NCBI GenBank assembly: GCA_900556555.1
Contig: USPF01000003.1
Location: forward strand, 1 to 53,543
Direction of reading: 5' to 3'
DNA length: 53,543 nucleotides
DNA from: an uncultured Blautia sp.
GTDB lineage: Bacteria; Bacillota; Clostridia; Lachnospirales; Lachnospiraceae
In this document: positions 17,182 to 25,200 of the stretch, one piece after another
Layout: the number at the start of each line of letters is the position of its first letter
How positions within the stretch are numbered: position 1 is the stretch's first letter
Program-made: the position numbers and the translations under genes
Notes under the pieces: generated by a model
Seen by the model: the letters and a program-made list of their open reading frames with translations, nothing else
What the model was told of the DNA's origin: nothing
Database searches by the model: none

Positions 17182-18321
17182 ATGCCGATTGCAAACCAGG
17201 AAATGATACGTGAAAATAACCGGAGCCTGGTCCTGAAGTATCTTGTGAATCATCCCCCTGTTTCCAGGGCAGAACTGGCAAAACAACTGAAACTGACGAA
17301 GGCTACCATCTCTAATATTGTTCAGGAACTTCTGGAACAGAAGCTGATTCTCGAAATAGGAAGTGCCCAGACGGCTTTGGGCCGCAAGCCTATTCTGCTG
17401 GAATTTCAGAAAAACTGCGGATATGCTCTTGCTCTCGATGTGCATCCTAACCATATCATTGCACTATCTGCTAATTTAAAAGGAGAAGAATGCAAAGTAA
17501 ATGAATACCCATTTGAGCAAAATAAGCCGCTTCTCCCCATTCTGACAGATATTATTTCCCAACAGATAGAAGAGCATTCCAACACCCCCTATGGAATCGT
17601 TGGAATCACTGTGGGAATCTACGGTGTTGTAAACAAAAATAAAATTGTATTTACACCCTATTATCCTCTGCCGGAATCTGATTTGGGACAGATTCTTGAA
17701 AACAAATTCCACCTTCCTGTTATTGTGGAAAATGAATCCAATCTATCTGTACTGGGCGAATCTGCTTTTCATTCCGGGTGCAGAAACATGATTCACATTA
17801 ATGTCCATGATGGTATTGGAATGGGAATTCTAATTGACGGGCATTTATACAAAGGACTGAACGGATACGCCGGAGAACTTGGGCATACCATCCTGTTTCC
17901 TGACGGAAAGCCCTGCCCTTGCGGAAACAAAGGCTGCCTGGAGCAATACGCTTCTGAGAAAGCGATTCTGGAAGAGTATGCAAAAAAGAAAAATCAGGAT
18001 ACCATAACCATAGATAAATTTCTGGCAGACTATCATAAGAGAGCACCCGAAGCCCTGGAAATGATGGAATTGTTTGTAAAATATATGTCTATTGGAATTA
18101 ACAATATTATCAATACTTTTAATACGGATTTGATTGTTTTAAATAGCTTCTTCTCTAATGATGTATCTGATATCAATGCACGTATTATGGAATATCTTTC
18201 CCGGCATCAAAACCGTGACTGTAAGATTATCCCGTCTAAATTGCAGGATATTTCCGGTCTTATGGGGGGAATCCGTGTCTGCGTGGAAGACTTTTTAGGC
18301 ATAAGCCCGGTAATTTTTTAA
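17182..18321 (+). CDS. ROK-family transcriptional regulator (NagC/XylR type)
   Basis: A 379-residue sugar-responsive repressor. The N-terminal winged helix-turn-helix (residues 10-60: NRSLVLKYLVNHPPVSRAEL, LKLTKATISNIVQELLEQ) is fused to a ROK sugar-kinase-like domain. The ROK zinc motif CPCGNKGCLEQY is intact (about residues 246-257) and GELGHTI precedes it. The ATP-binding DxGxT motif expected of an active kinase is degenerate, so it should act as a regulator only. It stands alone, with no sugar genes adjacent, so its ligand is unknown; targets may include the glycoside loci elsewhere in the window. Confidence 0.88.
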   Translation: MPIANQEMIRENNRSLVLKYLVNHPPVSRAELAKQLKLTKATISNIVQELLEQKLILEIGSAQTALGRKPILLEFQKNCGYALALDVHPNHIIALSANLKGEECKVNEYPFEQNKPLLPILTDIISQQIEEHSNTPYGIVGITVGIYGVVNKNKIVFTPYYPLPESDLGQILENKFHLPVIVENESNLSVLGESAFHSGCRNMIHINVHDGIGMGILIDGHLYKGLNGYAGELGHTILFPDGKPCPCGNKGCLEQYASEKAILEEYAKKKNQDTITIDKFLADYHKRAPEALEMMELFVKYMSIGINNIINTFNTDLIVLNSFFSNDVSDINARIMEYLSRHQNRDCKIIPSKLQDISGLMGGIRVCVEDFLGISPVIF

Positions 18322-18345
18322 CATTCATAAAAGGTTTTATTTTCG

Positions 18346-18399
18346 TTCACGATTTCTTCACAACTTCAACACGATTTGAACATAATTCCAGGATATACT
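18346..18399 (+). promoter_or_regulatory. Orphan activator-type promoter with four 11-bp repeats
   Basis: Four back-to-back 11-base units (TTCACGATTTC, TTCACAACTTC, AACACGATTTG, AACATAATTCC; 18346-18389) lead directly to a TATACT -10 box (18394-18399) with no good -35. This is the layout of an OmpR/PhoB-type activated promoter. No open reading frame follows; the transcript would end about 70-130 nt later at hairpins 18453-18472 or 18496-18527. Confidence 0.5.
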
Positions 18400-18452
18400 A
18401 ATATCATAAAAATAATACAGAGCAAGTTATTTTTATATTTTCTTTTTCATAT

Positions 18453-18527
18453 GTCGGCTCACAGGAGCCGGCTCTCCTTCCTTTAATATTTATAGAAAAA
18501 ACCACCGCAGGCATCTGCGGTGGTTTT
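18453..18527. terminator. Tandem hairpins; strong bidirectional terminator at 18496-18527
   Basis: The first hairpin is GTCGGCTC-ACAG-GAGCCGGC (18453-18472, one wobble pair). The second is a perfect 13-base stem AAAACCACCGCAG / CTGCGGTGGTTTT (18498-18527) with U-rich tails both ways; it ends the rsmA transcript on the minus strand and any plus-strand transcript from 18400 or the ROK gene. Confidence 0.88.
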
Positions 18528-18549
18528 CCGTGTTATACTCTTATCTATA

Positions 18550-19419
18550 TCACTGCTTTGCAAACTGATCTGTCAAAGCTGCAAAATCTGCCAATGTCAA
18601 TGCTTCTCCTCTGACTCCTTCTTTAAATCCACAAGCTGCAATCGCATCTTGAATTTCTTCTTTTGTGAATGATAATTCCGGAGAGTTTTTTAAGCTGTTT
18701 GCCAGTGTTTTACGTCTCTGATTAAAGGATGCCCGGATCAAGCGGAACATCAGTTTTTCATCCACGGTTTTCACCGGGGCTTCTTTGTGCCTGGTAAGAC
18801 GGATTACAGCACTTCCCACCTTCGGTCTTGGCATAAAACAGTTTGGCGGAACATTGGCCACAATATAAGGCTCGGCATAATATTGAACGGCCAGGGATAA
18901 TGCCCCGTAGTCCTTGGTTCCCGGCCCTACCTGCATTCTGTCTGCAACTTCCTTCTGTACCATAACAGTAATGGATTCTATTGGCACATGTCCCTCAAAT
19001 AATCCCATGATAATCGGTGTTGTAATGTAATATGGCAGATTTGCCACAACCTTGATCGGTTTTCCCTGATTGTGCTCCTCTGCCAGTTTCCTGATATCAA
19101 CTTTTAAAATATCTTCATTCAGAACAGTTACATTGGAATAGTCTGAAAGAGTATCTTCCAAAATCGGTATCAGTGCCTTGTCGATTTCAACTGCATAAAC
19201 CTCTCTTGCCGCACATGCCAGGTACTGGGTCATGGTCCCGATACCAGGACCAATTTCCAGCACAAAATCATCTTTTGTAATATCAGCGGCATTTATAATT
19301 TTATCCAGTACATGGGTGTCAATGAGGAAATTCTGCCCAAACTTTTTCTGAAAAACAAACTCGTATTTCTGAAGAACTTCAATGGTTCTTTTCGGATTTC
19401 CCAGATAAGGGGCTGTCAT
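18550..19419 (-). CDS. rsmA: 16S rRNA (adenine(1518)-N(6)/adenine(1519)-N(6))-dimethyltransferase
   Basis: The KsgA/RsmA enzyme dimethylates two adjacent adenines in helix 45 of 16S rRNA during late 30S assembly. About 289 residues. Motif I EIGPGIGTMTQ binds S-adenosylmethionine; motif IV is NLPYYITTP; the N-terminal FGQNFL is typical. The open frame extends to 19482, but the ATG at 19419 sits 7 bases from AAGGAGG and gives MTAPYLGNP, so it was chosen; an ATG at 19425 is too close to the site. The gene starts 16 bases after the stop of the large TPR protein, so the two probably form an operon. Confidence 0.95.
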   Translation of the reverse strand: MTAPYLGNPKRTIEVLQKYEFVFQKKFGQNFLIDTHVLDKIINAADITKDDFVLEIGPGIGTMTQYLACAAREVYAVEIDKALIPILEDTLSDYSNVTVLNEDILKVDIRKLAEEHNQGKPIKVVANLPYYITTPIIMGLFEGHVPIESITVMVQKEVADRMQVGPGTKDYGALSLAVQYYAEPYIVANVPPNCFMPRPKVGSAVIRLTRHKEAPVKTVDEKLMFRLIRASFNQRRKTLANSLKNSPELSFTKEEIQDAIAACGFKEGVRGEALTLADFAALTDQFAKQ

Positions 19420-19435
19420 TCTCATTCCTCCTTGT

Positions 19436-22051
19436 TTAGATATCAAAATCTTTCTCGTATAACATAATTCTTCCGGTTTCATCCAGATGGCGTTTGCTTA
19501 CTTTCTTGCCTGCCCTGCGTCCTTTTTTGGAAGCTCTTGCAATGGCATTGTCCATCATCTCACGGACAGTTCCTACAGCTACCGGATTTTCTTCATTCTG
19601 ATTTTCTCCAATCAGAGTATATAAGGCAAGCACTGCCATATTATCAATCTTATATCCTAATTCTTTTGCATATGTTTTTGCAAAGGAGACCAACTCATCA
19701 TTGGTAAACACAGGAATCATGATGGTAGAATCAAATTTCTTCATAAAATCAGGATATTTTTCCTGTAATGAACGAATACCCGGTTTCAAATCTTCTAAAA
19801 TCACGGTAAGGCGGTTGGTCTTAAATTCCATGGCTTTCGACATGTTTTCTACCACATCTGCCTTTAATGCACCTGCGTTTTCTACTACCAGGAATCCTCC
19901 GGCCAATTTCCCTACAACAGCAACTGGATCTTTTTTATTCAGCTTCTCAGCAGTGATATAAGCGACCTTGGCACCTTCCATCTGGCGTTCTTTGCAGAGT
20001 GCTTTAATGAGCCCTTCTGAAAGTCTTGTTTTACCAGAACCTTCTCTTCCTGTTACGATGATATTTCCTTCCTGGGATGTTTTGGAGCAGGCAGATTCCT
20101 GTGCTGTATCCAACGCTTCATTTATCTGCTGTGACATTCCCGGGATTGGGAAGAAATAGGTAAACAGCCGCCTGTGCTCTTCTTCTGTCAGGTGATGCCG
20201 CATGAGTCCTTCTACTGCTGTGCCAAACGCTGCGGACTTACGTTCCTGATTTACTGCTACAGACCCAGTGACACGTTTGATATGGGAGTCATCCTGTTTA
20301 GGAGATATAGTATCTTCCAGTTCTTCCTCAAGAGCCTTGGACAAATCAATTTCGCCCAGAGCTTCTTTTACCTTTTCTACAGGAAATTCTTTTGTAGCTC
20401 CTTCTTCCACTTCGGCTTCAACAGTCTCTATAGTCTCTGCCTCTTCCAGCCCTGCTGTTTCCAGTTCTTCTGCTAATTCTTCTACAATCTCTGCCGGAGA
20501 TTCTCCTGCATCTGACAGGGCTTCCATGGTCTCTATTGCTTCTTCGATGATTTCTTCCGGTGTTTCTTCCTGTTCCAGGATTTCTTCTTCTGATTCTGGA
20601 ATTACTTCCACTGGTTCTTCCTGTACTTCTGCCACTTCCGGCTCTTCTAAATCCCTTTTGATTACTACTTCCTGAGTCATGCCCGCTGCAAGTGCATCAA
20701 ATTCATCTGCTTTCGCTGCAAGTGCTGCACTGAGGCTTACTGCCGCTGCTGCAATCTCTGGAGCACGGCTTTCTTCCAGCTCTTCCTTTGCTTCTTCGAC
20801 GATTTCCTCTACAGGTTCTTCCTCTGCTTCTTCGATGACTTCTTCTACAGATTCCTCCACTACTTCTTCGGCAGACTCTTCTGTTATCTCTTCTTGATTT
20901 CCGGTTTCCTCAGCTACTGCCTGAGCCAGCTCATTTGCTGTCTCTGCCAGAAGTGCTTCCAGATCCAGTTCAAATTCTTTGGAGCTTGTCTGTAAAGAAC
21001 CCGGCACAAAATCCTTGGAATCAAACATCTTTGATTTCGGTGCCTCGGCTTTCACCTGCATGGTCATACCTTCCCCTATGTGGAATGGTTTGAATCCTGT
21101 AGTTTTGCTTAAATCTTCTGGTTCAAGATCTTTAACAACATATCCTTTTTCTTCTGGTGACGTTTTCACAGCAGGATCCATGGCAACTGCAATTTCTTCT
21201 GCTTCGTCTGCTGTGCTGCCCTGTAACACATCCCGGAGATTCTGGGCAACTTTATCCTGAAGATGCTCTGGCTTCTCTGGTGCCGGTTCCGGTTCTGGAA
21301 TCTTCAATTCCACGCTGTTCAGGATTTTTTCAATTTCTTCCTGTTCTTCAGGAGTAATCTTTTCTACCACATTTGCTGCGGCCTCTGATGCTGCTGCAAC
21401 GGCTGCGGCTGCCTTTGCCGCTGTTTCTGTTATCTTTTTGGAGGAGCCATTCTCATACTTCTCCTGCTGCTGGGGAGTCAGGGAAGTAAATTTCATCTTC
21501 AGCTCCATAGCCTTTGTTACATATTTTCCTTCACTGAACCACAGAATCAAGTCATCGCAGGTTTCAATACATTCTTCCTTCATCCCTGCTTTTGCATATA
21601 ATCTTGCAAGTTCATAAGACCAGCGCTCTGTATATTCTTTTTCTTTATATTCCTGAAGTATCTGAATCTGCTCTTCAATAGGTGAACGCCTTGCCCTGTA
21701 AAGCTTGTACTTCAAAATATACCGGCTGTTATCATTTGGGGAAATTTCCACAAAACTCTTATAGTAATCAGCAGCCTCATTATAATTTCCCATTTTAATT
21801 GATAATTCTACCAGACGGTACAGTACAGTTTTTCCGATAGGAGCTCTCTGATGGGCAAGGAGCAAAAGTTTGCGGCTGTCTTCATACCGTTTGTTTGCTT
21901 CATAGATTTCCCCAATCATGCAGAGTGTTCTGGCACTTCGCACCCTCCGCCAGTCAATTGTATCTACGATTTTAAGGGCTCCCTGATAATCCTGATTGTC
22001 TACCAGATCATTGATTTCTTCTAATTTAGCCCGATACTCATTTTTATCCAC
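19436..22051 (-). CDS. TPR protein with long acidic linker and degenerate AAA-like domain
   Basis: About 871 residues in three parts. Residues 1-190 are tetratricopeptide-like helices (GEIYEANKRYEDSRKLLLLA, MGNYNEAADYYKSFVE). Residues 200-590 are low-complexity and very acidic, rich in Glu, Ala and Val. Residues 600-865 resemble an AAA+ domain of CbxX/SpoVK type, with a good P-loop (VTGREGSGKTRL, about 661-672). The Walker B strand reads FLVVENAG, where DE would be expected, so ATP hydrolysis may be lost. No signal peptide or membrane span. The GTG at 22051 lies 8 bases from AGAGG and is preferred over the GTG at 22060 within that site. It is probably cotranscribed with rsmA. Function unknown. 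Confidence 0.75.
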   Translation of the reverse strand: MDKNEYRAKLEEINDLVDNQDYQGALKIVDTIDWRRVRSARTLCMIGEIYEANKRYEDSRKLLLLAHQRAPIGKTVLYRLVELSIKMGNYNEAADYYKSFVEISPNDNSRYILKYKLYRARRSPIEEQIQILQEYKEKEYTERWSYELARLYAKAGMKEECIETCDDLILWFSEGKYVTKAMELKMKFTSLTPQQQEKYENGSSKKITETAAKAAAAVAAASEAAANVVEKITPEEQEEIEKILNSVELKIPEPEPAPEKPEHLQDKVAQNLRDVLQGSTADEAEEIAVAMDPAVKTSPEEKGYVVKDLEPEDLSKTTGFKPFHIGEGMTMQVKAEAPKSKMFDSKDFVPGSLQTSSKEFELDLEALLAETANELAQAVAEETGNQEEITEESAEEVVEESVEEVIEEAEEEPVEEIVEEAKEELEESRAPEIAAAAVSLSAALAAKADEFDALAAGMTQEVVIKRDLEEPEVAEVQEEPVEVIPESEEEILEQEETPEEIIEEAIETMEALSDAGESPAEIVEELAEELETAGLEEAETIETVEAEVEEGATKEFPVEKVKEALGEIDLSKALEEELEDTISPKQDDSHIKRVTGSVAVNQERKSAAFGTAVEGLMRHHLTEEEHRRLFTYFFPIPGMSQQINEALDTAQESACSKTSQEGNIIVTGREGSGKTRLSEGLIKALCKERQMEGAKVAYITAEKLNKKDPVAVVGKLAGGFLVVENAGALKADVVENMSKAMEFKTNRLTVILEDLKPGIRSLQEKYPDFMKKFDSTIMIPVFTNDELVSFAKTYAKELGYKIDNMAVLALYTLIGENQNEENPVAVGTVREMMDNAIARASKKGRRAGKKVSKRHLDETGRIMLYEKDFDI

Positions 22052-22150
22052 TTTACTCACCTCTGTACATTTATTGATTTTTATATAGTTTCAAATATGT
22101 ATTCTTATTAAACAATGTTGCTGAGGGTATAAGATTCCATAATCGTTTTT

Positions 22151-22179
22151 AGTTTATCATACTGATGTTGGGATGTCAA
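22151..22179 (-). promoter_or_regulatory. Promoter of the TPR-acidic-AAA gene
   Basis: On the minus strand: TTGACA (22174-22179), 17-base spacer, TAAACT (22151-22156), about 100 bases before the start codon. Confidence 0.7.
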
Positions 22180-22205
22180 AGTAAATGATTGGAAGAATCA
22201 AAAAC

Positions 22206-22250
22206 AAAACACCCGTCAACCGCCAGTTCACTGGGATTAACGGGTATTTT
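22206..22250 (-). terminator. Terminator of the surface-protein gene
   Basis: On the minus strand ACCCGTTAATC pairs with GGTTGACGGGT (arms 22235-22245 and 22211-22221) with wobble pairs, followed by a U-rich stretch. Confidence 0.75.
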
Positions 22251-22292
22251 TCTCAAAAGTCTATGCCGTTGAAACTTTGTTCTTTTGGAAAA

Positions 22293-25200
22293 TTATTTTT
22301 GTTCTCTTCTTTTCTTTCCGGCAGTCATTACAACTGCTGCACCGGATAAGGTTAACAGAAGAATCAGCATTCCAACCTGTGTCTCATCACCTGTTTTTAC
22401 TCCTTTTCCTCCAGAACTATTTCCTCCACCATTGCTATTGGTAGTTCCAGCTCCGCTTCCGCCATTTACTTCGTTTCCAGAAGCAGCGGTATCTACCACA
22501 ACACCAAAACTCATTAATTCTGTCACTTCAACGGACACAGAACCGTTTGTAACTTTTCCTTTCAATTGTTTGATGTCTTTATCGCTGCAAGCTAATACAA
22601 CTAATTCTTTTCCGTTGTATTTTTCACCAACCGGAATGCTTAAAATTGCTTTTTGTGGAAGCTGAATTTCTTTTCCATCCTTCATCAGTTTAATATTAAA
22701 TAAACGGAAGATAGATTTCTTCGATGTGATTTCTTTCCTCATTCGTTCCACATCTTTGCTGTCTTTGTTAAGAGCCTCTACCTGTAATTCCATATCTTCG
22801 GTAAGACCTTCGCCTTGCAGGCTCACTCCGTATTTCTTATTTACAAGAGTTACTGATGATGTTTCTGGTTTCTCTTGTCCCTGTTGACCTTGCTGTCCCT
22901 GCTGCTCTTCCAGCTTCTTCAGCTCTGCTTCGGCTTTTGTAAGTGTCTCCAGATTGCTTACCAGTTTTTTCTGAGCTTCACTCAGTTTTTCGTATGCTGC
23001 TCTTGCTTCTTCAATGGTTTTCTTGCTTTCTAATGTTACTTTCCCGATTCCATTGATCTTTTCAACTACTGCTTCGGCTGCTTTCTTGTCCGCTTCTGCC
23101 TGCACTGCTTCCTCTTCTAATTTCTTAAGCTCTGCTTCGGCTTTTGTTAATGTTTCAAGATTGCTTACCAGTTTCTTCTGGTTTTTGCTAAGCTTATCAT
23201 ATGCTGCTCTTGCTTCTTCAATGGCTTTCTTGCTTTCTAATGTTACTTTCCCGATTCCATTGATCTTTTCGATTACTGTATTTGCAACTTCCTGGTCATT
23301 TTCTGTTAATTCATGATCTTTCATTGCTTTATCCAGTTTCTCTGTGATGGCATCAATTTCTGTTTTTGGTGTAATAACCGCTTCCATTGCTTTTACAGCT
23401 TCATCATATACTGCCTTCACCGCTGGAACAGCCATCCATCTATCCCTGTTTTCATTTACATCTGCCATTTTTGCAACAAGATTATCTTTATTGGAAATGG
23501 TGATTACTGGATTTGGATTACCCCATGAAGTTCCCGTTAAATCTGTACCATATCCATACATTGTGAACTGGAATCTTAATACGTCTCCATTTACAGGCTT
23601 ATAATCTGAAATTCCATAACCAACTGCTTTTCCGTTTACATGGTACATCCAACCAGACATTTGACTATAGTCAAATTCTCCAAGTGCTGTGTCTCCGTCA
23701 TTTCCATTTTCTCTTGCTGTTTCTGTTGTGACTTTGTTCTTACTTATTTCAGCAATATAATCTGGTACCACTACTTTATCCACTCCAAGATCTGCACCTT
23801 CAATTGCTCTCAAATAAGAATCTTCACCTACAAAATTTTCTGCTCCGATTACTTTTTTCAGAAGTGTTGCTGCATTGTCACCTTTTTCAAATGGAACTTT
23901 CACTGGCTCATAAATAAATCCCTGGCCAATGGTAAATCGTTCTACAGAAATAATTACATAACCTGTATTTGCTTCCTCTTCTAATTTCTTAAGTTCTGCT
24001 TCTGCTTTTGTTAATATTTCAAGGTTGCTTACCAGCTTCTTCTGGTTTTCGCTAAGCTTATCGTATGCTGCTCTGGCTGCTTCAATAGCTTTCTTGCTTT
24101 CTAATGTTACTTTCCCGATTCCACTAATCTTTTCTTCTACTTCTTTAGCTGCTTTCTGATCTTCTATATCCGGCTGTCCTGGATTTTTCATTGCTTCACT
24201 TAACCGGTCTGACAGTGCATCAATTTCTTTCTGTGGTGTAATCACCGCTGAAATTGCCTTGGATGCCGCATCATACGCATTCTTAACATTAGCATGAGCC
24301 ATGAGATTATCTTTGTCTTTATTAACTTCTGCCATTAAATTTGTCAGGCGGTCTTTGTTTGAAAATTCAATTACTGTCTCTCCTGACCAATCTTGTCCAG
24401 TCACATCTGTTCCATAACCATATACAGAAAACTGGAATCTGAGAACATCTCCATCCTTTGGTTTATAATTTGCAGTTCCTGACCCTGGTTCTTTATTATT
24501 GACAAAAAATACCCATTTCCCATCATCACTGTAATCAAACTCTCCAAGGGCTTCTGGACCATTGGACTCATTTCCATATTCTTTTACTTTTTCTGTTGTT
24601 GTCTCATTTTCACTGAGCTTCACAATATAATCCGGAACTTCTACTTTGTCCAGACCCAAATCTGCACCTTTAATCGCTTCCAGAAAAGCATCATTACCGA
24701 TATAGTTTTCAGCACCGATTACTTTTTTAAGCAAAGTAGCCCCATTGTCACCTTCCTCAAATGGTACTTTCACTGGTTCTACAAAATATCCCTGGCCAAT
24801 CGTAAAACGTTCCACGGTAAGGGTAACAGTTCCTTTTGGTGCTTCTGGTTTCACAGATGGGTTTTCCTCCGGCACATCTGTAAAATCATATAATCTTGTC
24901 TGACCTTCTGCCATACGCTGATATGCAACTAATGCATATGTGACCTGCTGAGTTGCCATCTCCTGTCCTTGCATAGTTGTCTGCCATGCAAAACCAGCAT
25001 CTTTCTTGTATGTATGCAGATTAGATATCATATTGTTGCCATTTTGAACGAATCCACTGTCTTTTGCAGTAGGATCAATATTCAATGCGGACACTGCGGT
25101 TAACACCTGTGCAGTTGTACAGGAATTTTCAGAACCAAACTCAATAAATCCTGCATTTGTTTTAATATTTTCTTTAAAATATTTCAATGCCTTGTCTACC

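Noticed and set aside
20268..20897. Serine-rich open frames on the plus strand opposite the TPR-acidic gene
   Set aside because: They are mirror images of Glu-codon-rich coding sequence on the minus strand, have no ribosome sites and no family resemblance.
22285..22665. Plus-strand frame opposite the end of the surface-protein gene
   Set aside because: Proline/Ser/Thr-rich shadow of the Gly/Ser/Asn linker; no start signal.
22910..24145. CRISPR-like or mobile repeats
   Set aside because: The repeats are in frame, long, unevenly spaced and encode protein helices; no spacers.
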